From the NCBI GenBank assembly GCA_018389105.1, contig JACATO010000691.1, positions 1,325,501 through 1,389,500 of the forward strand: DNA of 64,000 nt, in the 5' to 3' direction. The translations under genes were made by a program, and so were the position numbers. This DNA is from Nautilus pompilius. Its lineage: Eukaryota; Mollusca; Cephalopoda; Nautilida; Nautilidae. This document shows positions 27,001-40,100 of this stretch, piece after piece. The notes beneath the pieces are model-generated. The model did not search any database. It was not told the origin of the DNA and was given only the letters and a program-made list of their open reading frames with translations. How positions within the stretch are numbered: position 1 is the first letter of the stretch; each line of letters begins with the position of its first letter.

Positions 27001-30000
27001 AGTCCAGATATTGCACAAAATGAACTGTCAAACTATGGTCAATTTTTTTTGTTTGTGCTAATGTTTTATTCTTAATAAATTTATACAGTTTATATCACAA
27101 TATCACTATATTGCTTTGATCAGTATATTTATAATACAGGGATCAAAATTAAATTTTAAATGTGGAATCATCTAAGCTTTACTTTTGGAAAATCAAATCA
27201 TATATTACAACAAATTAAGTTGGCACATCTTCTCCAAGAGTAAACAAACAAACAACAAAACTTTACATTTTAGCAACATGCATACAAATTAACCAAAATA
27301 AATCATGTCAATGATATGAACTGAACAATAAACACTGATGACTGACAAGAGCAGTACATGCTAACCATGTGGATGCAGCAGGTGGAAAAATGCTGTCTAC
27401 TTTCCTGAGGTAGGTCAAGTAAATAATTAAGTTTATAGAGCATTTGATAGGTTCAAAATTTTTGCACGCTTGCATTAGATTAGTGGTACTTTGTAGAGCC
27501 CTAATTTAAAACTCTTGAATATTTTCTGTATTAATGCACACCTGAAAGCAAATGGTTAAACACTGATAGGTCCAAGATGCTTTAAGCCAACAAATAAGGC
27601 CTAATCACCTATCATTTAACATTAGACAAACAGTGAAAAAACTCTTTTTTAATGGTTTGCCCCCCCCAAACCAAATAAATATTTCCATGCTTTTAAATGC
27701 CTGCCAAAGTCTGACAAATATAAATTTAAAACTTCCTGCTCTGACCATGAAAGTTCAAAATTGTGACAACAGGCAGACATCAATAGGCACAAATCAAATT
27801 CTTAATTAGAACATCATTATCTTCTGTTTTTAATCTTTTCCAGAGCAGACAGTTTTATATGCTTAAAAAGGGCAGACAATTTGCAAAGTGGGTGCACTAA
27901 AAGCTCCTAACTGGTTGGAATTATTAAAAACAACATACTAAGAAACATGGAATAACCCAAATAGCATGACTTAGTACATAGTTCAATAAACCAAACAAAA
28001 AGAAAATGTGTCTGGAGAATGAAAGAAAAAATTAAATTTATAGTGTATAAAGTCAAAACTGGAATGAAATCACTCACTTCCAGAAAGTGGTCAGTCACTG
28101 GTCAATGACCACTTACATAGTTGGTGAAACACCTCACCCTGCACAGTGGAACAGTACAGAACTGGCAGTAAAAGTGAGTTTCTCTTCCACAACCAGAAGG
28201 GGTTTTGTGACCACCCCGAGCACAGCATTAAGTCTTCTTTCCTCCATCCTCGCCAGAATGTGACATCCTTGTTTGTTTGGGCACCAGACTATCACTATCT
28301 CTTTGTAGGCTTCAGTTTCCTGGAGCAGAAGCCATCCCTCAGACCTTTAATAGTTTAGGGATTTTTGCTACCGTACATTTCGCTTCCAGTTATTGCTACT
28401 AGGTCATAACACTACCAATTTTTACTTCAGGATCTGTTGTTTTATAGAAAAACTTTAATGGTTGGTCATTCAGGTTACCAGTTTACCCACTGGCATAAAA
28501 CCTCTCTTACTGTCAAAATTACCTCTTCAAAAGGGCTTCCTTTCAAAACATTAAGTAATCATTGTAGGTGCAATGTTTTAAACAAATCTTAGAGTATTTA
28601 AAAACATTTCATTATTCAAGATTTAAAATCACAATACAAAGATGAAAATTTAAAAATTCTTTCAAACCATGGGCAATTCCACAAAGAAAATCAATTTAAC
28701 CTGCAGGGTCATACATATGTAACAAATTCATGACATGATGGTTGACATATCTACAGTGTTTCCATGGTTATAGTGTACCAATTCAGTCCTAGCCAAGGCT
28801 GTAATCAGGGTCCAAATGTTGGGATGGACCTTTGTGACTGAACTTTGAAAGGCATTGTGAAACCCCTCAATGTTGTTGTGTGTAAAGCATGCCATTTTCA
28901 GTGCATGCATGAACATTCCAGGAAGCGATGGGGAAAATATGTTCAAAACATTTTCTATGACCACAACCTTGCTCTCTTCCAATGTAATAAGTCTCAGAAT
29001 ATGAAAATTTCTTGGGGAAGATCATCATCCACAAGAAAAACAATCCATGACTTTGCTAACAGGAAGGAAAGCAAGTGCAGGGAACATCTAATTTTTAGAC
29101 TAACCTCATTATCTTAAATGGTAACTTGGCCTAAGCTTATGCTGACTACCTTTTGGTAAACATTTTGTGAAAGATTGAACAAGCAACACGCTACCGATGC
29201 ACCAGGAAAATTGGTAGAGGAACTTTTGACAGCAGATTTTTCAAAATCCATCATCAAGGTATCTAGTCTTATGTTAGGACGTAGATCTTTCAGTTTAGCA
29301 AATAATCAATATAAATGGCTTGCATTTTGTCAGGGTGAAAAGCAAAAAGTCATGGAACACTAAGGTTGCCAGTTTGAATGATCAGGGTGTACAAATGACA
29401 GTAAACGTATGGGTTGTATTTAAAGGTGCCAGCCCCTGCCCAACTTTTGATCTCCTCAAGATTATCAAAACCAGCATCTCAAACATCAAAATTTGGGTGG
29501 TCATCTTCACTGCTATCAAACTGCAGAAACTGATCAACATAGCCAAGTTTGTAATATTCATCAGGAATAGCATAGCCATATCATCCCTTAAAAATGGCAG
29601 GAGTATTTTTCATCTTGCCACCAATGCCAAATATTGTGACTAATTGAAGAGGAAGATGGCAATTCTGCCAAAGCACATTCATTCAAATTAGTGGTCACCT
29701 TGGAAATGACAGATCGAGCAGCATTTTGTGTGACAATTGATTTTATTTTTATGTCAGCAATTCTTTCCTTTTGCAGCTGTAGTATCATGATTTTACTCAC
29801 CTACACTCTTAACAATCTTGCATTCTTCATCTTTACAGGTATGCATCCCTGCTTTACAAAAACACCTTTTGCACATACAGTTGCTTTGAACCATCAGCAT
29901 TTCTTTTTTGTTTCTCACAGATGTAGTTGAAGTCTTCAACAAGTTTTTTCCCATTACGCAATGAAGTGATTAGTTGAGGTACAACTGAAGATGGGCTACA

Positions 30001-31102
30001 AAAATTTGTAATTTCCACAATTCAGAGGACAAAGGAACAACATACTCTCTTTGACATACAAACAATAATTACCCAAGACCTGGAATAAATCAGTTGTATT
30101 TATTTTTTGAGTCAAAAAGTGGTCAGAGTAGAAGTCTGTATCTTGTCTTTGTATGTGATAATTTATATGTATCATGTAAATTTATATATTTAGTATGATA
30201 GATATATAGTGAAAAGTGGTAATACCAAAACAAGGAAAGAAAACAGAAGTCATTTTTATACCCTGGACTTTGAGTGTAATCTGGTGTAAAAAATAAGAGA
30301 TCAATAGTTCCTGAAGTAAAAACTGCTGGTGATATGACCTAATAGCAAAATGCCCAGTAGCAAACTATCCAGTCACAGCCTGAAGCCTTTGTGGGTTTAG
30401 CCACATTGAGGAGAGGTCTAATCTTAAGTAGTCAGTCTCTGTTAGCAGAGACAGATACCCAAACATTGTCTCAGAGATGCCAGTAGTAATTCATTTTCCT
30501 GAATCTCTTTAATGGCGTGACCTTTGACACCTCCTGCCATGTTCAGTCTGTTGTCTGTACTCCAAAAAATTGTTGATGGATGGAATGAAAGGCCCATTGT
30601 TACTTGTTTACCATGCACAATGACAGTTCCAATCTTCTCAGTGGTAGTGCCTGTCCAGGTGTTATCTGGTGTGCTGCCTGCCTGCCTCTGCATTTGTGCA
30701 GCATACTATTTTCTGCCATGTGGTAGGAAAAAAATCTTCTGAAATGAGTTGACAAGTCAACTGGCTTAGTGTCAGAGACTAATCTTCAAACAGACGGGAT
30801 GTGAAAACACTGTCATGTTGATTGCTCGCAGATAACCTGAATTCCACTCAAACCCTCGTTCATCATGATTATAGACATCAAACACATTCTGTGATTTGTT
30901 TGAATCATTGTCAGACAAGGTGAATGAGAGATCCAAGGTTTGTATGCTTTAAACCTGTATATCATCAAAAGGAAATGATTTAGTATCAGACTGATTATTT
31001 TATCACTAATACAGAGTTCACACAGGTAGGTACATGTTTGTGACAAAAAGTGGCACAAACAGACAAAGTTATTATGTGGACCAACATCCTGTGTGTGTGT
31101 GT

Positions 31103-31134
<32 letters not shown>

Positions 31135-34100
31135 TGACTATAGTATAAAATGGAAGCAATCATCAAACACATTAGAGTCTGGCTGAAAGTGGCTGACATG
31201 CCCAAGAAAAGATTATTAAGTAAAATTGTTACAGATGGAAAAGAATTAAGAGGGTACCGCTGGATTTTAATCCAGGCCTTTGAATGGGTTAAACAATCTT
31301 GGAATGAAATTAGTTACCTGGATACAACTATGTGAGAATCTGACTCCTGCATCATATCTTTTATCACTTTACCACGTTTTCCAATCATTCGTCCACACAG
31401 ACTGTTTGGACACAGTACCCTCAATGGACATTCCCTAGAACAAAACAAAGCTATCATTTTCAAGGTTTTTCTTTTTTACTTTATAAAATTACCAACAGAA
31501 AAAGTATGCTAAGCAATGAAAACATGTTAGAATATAATAAAGTGAGCAGTTAGCAATTTTCACATTGTCTGAAGTATTTAAGAGTCTTTTCAACTTGTTA
31601 CAAAATTCATGTTCAATCAAAAGAAAAATTCTGCCTTTCTTACACACCTGGCCACTAAAGAAAGACCACCCGCCACCCCGAATTCCTTGATTCTATACTA
31701 ACACTGAAATCTTTAAGTAAAACCTAAATTGAATGAACATTATGATTATTTAGCAATAAATTGCTCTCCCCTTTTAACTTAAATACTGTACAAATTAAGA
31801 AGCACCACTATCTATCTAATTGTCTTTCATGATCTTATTGTAATAGCAAAAATAAAGCTTAACTTTCAGCAGTTCTACTGCTACTTCTCCCAAAATAGAT
31901 AAATTCACAAGACAGTCAAAATGAAAATGGTACTAATTAGAACATTTTTTATGCTGCTTTGATTTCCTTCAATTTGTTACTATATAATAGCTGTTTTTGT
32001 TGTCTTCCACCTCATCCCACCAATGAAGAAGAATGTATTTTCAGGAAGCTTTCTTAGCAAAGGCTTTATTTACTATGCATTTGACCACATTAATGGATGC
32101 AGATTCATCAGGATTACAAGTTAGCCTTATTTTCATGATTAAACTGTTTGATAAACCTATTTTGAACAAATGTAACAATATTAAATAAAGAAACCTGTAA
32201 AATTAACTAGTAATTTTCATTATCAATGAGTTTCTGGTGTATCAACTTTCCTTGTACAGCAGATGGATATTAGAAAATGTTTTATATTGAAGAGTTTAGA
32301 TGAACAGTCACCACTTACCCCCTATTTAATGTCTGAGCTTCCTGTTGAACAACCTTCATGAGTTCTTTACAGGCTGTTGTACAACTTTCTGGGCTGCCTT
32401 TAATTGTTACAAGCTGAACAGATAAAATAATTTCAAGATGTAGCAATGCTGAAAACAATTTACTTAAGTGGTGACAAACTTAAAATATCAGCATCAAAAA
32501 CTTATATTACTGCATTGTTAGATATTCCAAATTTGCTACCCTCAATATTTTTAATAGGATACAAGTGTATATAGTAAAGACTATTCAATAGCAGCCACAC
32601 TTTATAATCTTAGATTGGTTACACATTCTAATGCAGTGGTATTTCAGTGGATCAAAGTAAACAATGGTAGTATTTTTTTAAATTTTATTTTAATTCAGGA
32701 ACCAGTTTTCCTTCATGAAAGAAATGTTTAGATTACCCAGGCTGATCACCAAAAACTTTTACTGCTGAATAGACATACTTTAGTGTAGAGATTATGGCAA
32801 GGTTAGACTCAATATTTCAGGTACTTTTAATTTTCAATAACAAAATAAGTTTAAAAAAAAACGAAATTAATGTAAGACTGACAGAGAATAAAAGTGTACA
32901 ACAGAAGTACATAACTACTAAATTTTACCAGTTCACCAAGACAAATCATACAAAGTTGGGCATAAAATCTATTTTGGTCTTACAACCATGCAAAAAGAAA
33001 AAAAAAGTAGAAAAAACTGAAACATTTGAAACTTATAAGAACACTACCACATGCATACAGTTAAAACCTGCAATATTATTTGGGTTAACATTAGTAAAAA
33101 GTTAATAATTTTCCTATTAATTCTTAACTCTCTCATAATCGGAACACTGCCATTTTGTTTACATCAAAAGTCTGGACTGCTCTAGAAGGCCCCATTATGA
33201 TAGTAGTTCAAATCTCGCACTATATCTCCTTGTCTTGCTCCTCTCAAAATCATGTTGCCCACGAGATTCTTAACAAAAGTAGCTATAAGTTGGTCATTAT
33301 GCACATGTTTGTAGCTATAGAAAGTTTAGGAGAAATTTAATGCTAAAGTTTTGGTTTGTATTTGATTTGAACTTTACCCCAAAATGGCAACCAGAAATTT
33401 TTTTTTAACAAAAATACTTTGAATTCTGATGACATTTATTCATCAAATTCTGATTCTGAGGGGTTTAATGAAGATGTTGAAAATCCAACAAGCGTGCAAC
33501 AGAAAAGATGTTGACTTTGTGAATGTCACATTGAAGTTTCTGATACAACGATATCCAATAATAATTCAAATATTGATGATAATACATCTTATGACTGTGT
33601 GGAGAGTCTACTGTGGACAAAAGATTTGGAGCTGATAAAGATTTTTAAATTTTCTGAAAAATATAGTCCTACTGCCAACTTGGATATAAACAGTGAACCG
33701 TTGAATTTTTTTTGGCTTCTTGTCAATAGAGATTTTGTTGATCTTATCACAAAGGAAACCAACAAATATGTCAATTTTCGATTCACACCACCCCCGATTC
33801 ATTGTGGAACCTGTGAATACTGAAGATATTGAGATTTTTTGGAGTTACCATAATAATAGGAATTAGTAATCTTCCGGAGATGCAACATTACTGGAGCACC
33901 AATGATTCTATCGGGAATAGTTTCATTCAAAGAACGATATCTAGAAATAGACATAAGTCCATTCTACAATACCTTCATTTGAATGATGCAAACAAAAGAA
34001 AGGTAAGCCAAACTTTGATCAACTTTATAAAGATCATCCTTTGTTGGATTATTTATCATCAAATTTTATTCCTCCTGAAAACATTAGTGTTGATGAGGCA

Positions 34101-37100
34101 TTGGTTAAGTTTAAGGGTGTATGACACACTCAGTTTAGGCATTTGCTGGATAAGCAACTTTGAGTACCACAAAAAAGAAAAAAATATTAAAAACTTTAGC
34201 TCCTGAAAGTCTACTTGGGCATTAATTAAAATGGGAGGAAGAAAACGTGCGCACGCACGCACGCACGCACGCACGCACACACACACAACCCATGCCACAT
34301 GAAATATCATGCAGAAGGTATTTTGAAATTAAATTTATTACCAAAATTTTTTGTGAAATTGTTTTTTTTTTCTAGTTATAGCTCATCTTATAAATGAACT
34401 TGAAATATGGGCGGATATCTGGGATCAGTCCATTAGTCCAACAGTCCGGCCATGAAAGGGTTAAACAAAGATTTAACAATTAGCAAGACTTGTCTTCTCA
34501 AGGTAATTCATAAATTAAAAAAAGAAAAAAAAAAATACTGATTTTGTTAAAAGCAAGCTAATCTTTTCTTGGAAAATTTTAACAGCTCAAGTCCATATTT
34601 TTTAGGCTGTGCCATAAGATGCACAAAGATTTCTCCATAATTACATTCTAGATCTCAGAATTCGTAATAGCAAAGACAAAACTCCAAAATTTCAAACTGG
34701 TGATTCTGTTTTGTTAATTTTTTATCTTAACAATTTTGTCAATATGTTTATTGAAATCAATGATTAATTGTTCTGGAGCCAACTCATTTCCCTTTCATCT
34801 AGATGACACACAAAAATTACAAAAAATTTTGGATTAACTAATAACAGAATTTCATGAGTAATTGTATTTAAGTGTCAGCCAATCTATATTAGTGGTTTCA
34901 CTTACTGTTTCTGGTGCAGAGTTGTCTGGTGGACGATGAACATCAATTCTATTTAAGAGAAAGGAAACTAAATCAAATTTAATGTCAGGACAGCAACTTT
35001 ATCACTAATGATTATTAGTTTGCCCAGTTTGGCAATTTTTACTTCTCAAAATAAGCCTACAGATATTAACTGGAGGGAAGGGAATGGAAAAAAAAAAAAA
35101 TGTACCACCTACATAAGTCTGAGATTCAGAAACAAACTCTTGCCTCCATTTCATTTTTCAAAAAAAGAATCTATCACTTTTCCGTAAACAAGCTATATCT
35201 TGTTCTTAATCACTCAATGATATTCATAATTAAATAATGCCCATAACAACTGGAGCATGTTTTGTCCTTAAAAAAGAAAAAACACCTTCAAAATATGTCT
35301 CAAATTTTTTGTTGCTGAATATGCAGTCTGAAAACAAAATCCCAGCAATACAAATGGTCATAGATGAAAGGAGAAATTTAGATGCTTTAATTCCCCTTCT
35401 TAGCATCACTCTTTCATGCTCATGAACTAAAGTGCTAAGTTTTTAATTTCCAAACATGATTATATAAAACAATTTCAAAAAGTAAAAATGCCAATAAATG
35501 TATGTTTTTGTTATTACTAATAATTAAAGACAGTACACAAAATTTGTCTTTTCTTTACAAAAATGAGCCTACATAATTTATGACAATATAGAAAATTATT
35601 TTAACATTTAAAAAAGCAACTTATTTTCAAGAGGTATGGTCCTCAAAAAATGTAACTGAAATCTCTCAGTCACATCCAAAATGTTTTTACTAAACATCTG
35701 TTTCAGTTGCTACTTTTGTCTTATTTGCAGTTTTCACCTACTAGTCACAATTTGGAAAAAAGGTAAATTTTTAAGTTTGCAAATGTATTAAAATTAAAAT
35801 AATTCCTTCTGACCCGCCTTTAATTGTTATATGAAGACCGAAGCAAGATTCTATAAGAGAGATTCTGTTATTTCATTCTGAATGTTAGGGGTGTACTGAG
35901 AAAATTAAATTTTAGATTTTGGTTACGATACAATTCAAAATAATTTGTTTTTGACAAAAATGACTGAACTTTTTATAATAATTGTTCATCTATCCAGAAT
36001 CCTCCAGGTATATACAAGTCGTCGTTTTTTTCCTTTTCTTTCTAGGTCACTTTCTGCTTTTATCTCCCACCTCACTTTATCTCATTACAAGACACTCTTT
36101 ATCATGCCCCCTCTCAATATGCCACACTATTATGTAAATTCTAGCACCATGTATCTCATTACTTGTGATAAATCTACTCTTCTTTTATCAACAATTGTCA
36201 TTTTAGAACAGCATTACTTGCATATGACGCAACACTGGCAATGAAGTATCATATGATTTTTCAATGGCCATCTTCTGATTTATTTATTTATATTTACAAA
36301 TCACAAAGAATAGTTCACAAGTTTTTATATCTTGATAAGTCAGCACTGTTTAATTCTTCAGATTCTTTGTTCTTATCAAAAGACAAATGGACTTATCATG
36401 TGAACAGGCTTACCAAATATGGAAAAAATGAAAATAAATATGAACTATGAATTACCAATTGTTCATGATCATAAGAAACGAACAAACAAACAAATTCAAT
36501 GATGTGCAAGTTATGATACAAAGGATAGAAATGTACATTGCTAGGTACTAAGTGAACACACTTAAGTACCTTTTAAAGTATTTGTTGACAAAAAATGCGG
36601 TGTGTGTATATTAAGCACAATTTCTGTATTGTCATATTAACTTAGAGACCCCACATAATAGAAAACATCCTCTTTCACACCAAAGCAATGATTTTGACAC
36701 ATTTTGTCTGATCTTCAGATGTAGAAAATTGACTATGAACTTATTTTGAAATATTTTCTGCCTCTGGATTCCAAGACGAACACAGGTTTTCACCACAATC
36801 TTCCATCTCATAAGACAGTCCTGTACTTCTATCTTCACTTCGCTCCATGACACTAAGACTTTTAGCTCAGATTCTCATGTCTCCATGTTTTCCAATGGTC
36901 TTTTTTTTCATTTCCTGTCCAGCACTTGTCATGTCATATCATTTTGGCCCTTTCTCCATAGGCTCGTGTTTATATCTCTGGCCATCTAATTTGAGCATTT
37001 GTCAGAGGCAGCTGCTTATAAAAAGTCAAAATTTAAATAAGAGTACATCTCTAGATTTCTGCCCAAGTCTTGTTTGAAGATCAAGAATATCTGGCTTTCA

Positions 37101-40100
37101 CAATTCTAGTTCAAATGTGTTTGTTTCCCCTGTTTTGCTCATCATGATGTTGAGATATGTGAAGTGCTGGACCTTTTATTCATGTTACAGTGTCATTTGG
37201 AGCTTCCTTCTGTGCAATTAACCTCATGATCTTAAAGTTGATTTTTAATCCTGCTAAATACTTGTTTGAAGATTGTTTTGGTTTGCATGTCTCTGGGGAG
37301 GGGGAGTTATGAGTAGATAATGGGTGACATTAGACGGTAGCATTAAATGGTCAGTTGTTCCACTGTTATTCATCACTTGACAAGTCACGTTTTCATAATA
37401 TAGCAGCTTCCAGAAGAACCAACACTATTTTGTAGACAAGACACTTTTCCTTTAAGGTTAAAGCCACCTCCTAAACATTGATCAGTAACTTACAGCCTAA
37501 GAAGAAATTCTAGCATCATCATTAACTGAAAGAGAACCTAAACAATAGCTAAAGTGTGTATTCTGGGTCATAAAGAATGGCTTTAATAAAGCACCACCAC
37601 AAGAAAGAAACAATCGATTGTAAATATAATAATTCCTATCATTGATACAAAAATATTTAGATACTAAATGTGATTTTCGAACATGGCTTAAATATTCTCA
37701 CAGCTAGAAATGATTTAGTAACTAAAAAAATACAAATCCAGAAACAACAAAATTTTACCTAGATTACATCAAGCATTTATTGTATATTTGCCTCATCAAT
37801 ATAATTTGCAGATACGCATTGGAATCTAATTCTGATCAAACTTGAGGTAAAATCCCTAAAAACCAACCAATCTCTGGAAAATGTCTTTACCCATAATATA
37901 TATTTATCCTATTAGTTTAGCAAAAGATTTGAATTACAAATGGCTTGGTTCTTAAGATTTTTATTGAACATTTTTTTTTCCTTTTTACTAAAGACAATTA
38001 TAAAAATGTATCTAGCCTACATAAATTAATAATAACTATTTTTAGAAATCAGTTTTTAAATATTTTACATACACCCAATGTTAATGGCACCTTAAAAACA
38101 TAAGTATGCGATAAACTACTAATGAATTGTATATTTCACAAAAGCAAATGTTCTATTTACCTGGCATTACTCTGAGAGGTGATATTTTTGATAGTCTGGC
38201 CTTGTTTTCCAATGATTGCACCAACATATTCTCTTCCTACTAAAATTCTGAAAAAAAAAAGAGAGAAAAGATTGCAATAATGATCTATCAAATTCCTAAA
38301 ATGTTTTGAGAACTTTTAAAGACATGTCAAAGTCAGTTTTTTTTTATTTTACTTTATTTTCAGTTAAAAACAATTAATTGGTCAGTTAATTTTGTTTAGC
38401 GACCATTTCACCAGTCTACATGTAACTGGTCATTCTCCAAATGGCTTTCAGTGCTCCCCCCCACATCACAGAATATGTATGTATGTATGTATTAAAAAAA
38501 TAAAACTTTAAAGTTATTATTTATGTACTGATTAATTGCTAAAATTAAGAAAATTGTTAGTTTTTCTTTGAATGTTGAAGCAAACCCCTTTACCTTAAAG
38601 GTATATCCTGCACACTCATTGCTGCATTCCCATTATTATTCATTCTGTTGTTTCTTATTCTATTTCCAACAAAGTCAACCTAAAACAACATGAACAGATA
38701 ATTTCCTCTTAAACAGGCTTTTACAAAAATCAGTTTCTGTCAATCAAACCAAAATAAACAAAAGAAAAATTGCTAAGAGTTGCACATGTTGTTTCTTCTT
38801 TCCTGAGTGGCTACCATTAACAGACTCTCTAGAAGAGAAGAAACCAAGCTATGGAAGGTTCACTCAACTAAGTTTATCTCCAATGGGGATCAAATATAAG
38901 CCCTTCTGCAACAGTAAGTTGTTGCACTATGCATTCAGTGCCCCAAGCAAGCACTGATTTATGATGATCACCAACCATGGTAAATGTCTACGATTAGTGA
39001 TAGACTTTCATAAAATAATTTAATCCACAAGGAAAGGCATATTTTGACTAAAACAAGCATTATGGATAATATTTAACTATAGATTTTAAAGTTTTATTCA
39101 GCCATCACCCTCTCTTAAACATAAACAAAAACAAAAAATACCAGTGTTTTCTACAAACCAATTTGAAAAATATACAACTACAAATTCTCAAGCAAATAAT
39201 GATAAATCTATATACATGTTATTTTCCAACAGAGAAATGCCAAGCAGCTTGGCATACATAAACATGTCAAAATATTTTTTTTTAAAACTCCCACATCAGT
39301 TTTTATTTCAATGGTTCTAAAAACATCTAGCATGCCTTCTCTTCCAATTTCCAGGTAGACAATATTGGTTTTATTTTCTACACAACCAGATCCACAAAAC
39401 TAAGTGAAATTGATGGAGAAAAACGAATGAACAAAATCTATATACCAATGCAATACATGCAACATTAGGTTGAGGGGTTTGTTGGTAGTAAAATGAAAAA
39501 AGGCAAATTTACTTGCTTCTGATTAAGCCCTGATGTGATGGTTTAGTAAAACATTTTAACCTTATGTTATACTTATTGATTGATTTTTTTCCTAAATATG
39601 TATATTTTCTTGAAAAAGTCATTTAAAAAAGCAATGCTACACTATTGGTACTTGTGTGGCTGCAATAAATTACAGAAAGCAGGAATATAAAATTGGCAGG
39701 TTGTGCAACAGATAACAGTGATTTTTGATTATATGGTCATTTATTTAGAAAAAGCAAAGAAAGTAGTTTCTTACCTTTAAAATTGAACCATGAAAATCAT
39801 AACCATTTAACTGTGTAACAGCCCTGAAGAAAAATTGTTAAAATTCACACTAGAATTGTACATACATCTAATTAAAAAAATTTAATTTTTTTTTAATATT
39901 ATGCTTTCCATCCAAAAATAAAACAAATCAAAATAATTAGTTCAACTTGTTATTATTTCAGTAGCAAAATATACATGCACCAAAAAAAAAAACTTGCCAT
40001 TAAATTCAAGAGGATATTTTAATCTCACTGGTATGAATATATTTTGTTCATTTAGACAAGAATTGGGGGTAAATAGAGAAAGTGTAATATTTATTGTATA

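Larger units (their letters stand above)
24013..31317 (-). other. IGF2BP intron 10 (7.3 kb)
   Basis: Interrupts KH2. Contains a Tc1 relic (about 26.0-27.0 kb), the FLYWCH-MULE relic (28.7-30.0 kb), one copy of a dispersed repeat (30.66-30.93 kb) and a long (TG)n tract. 24.0-25.9 and 27.0-28.7 kb are AT-rich with nothing I can assign. Confidence 0.75.

Noticed and set aside
30813..31205. 130-codon minus-strand ORF with a His/Thr repeat
   Set aside because: The repeat is the translated (CA)n microsatellite; the rest has no similarity that I recognise.
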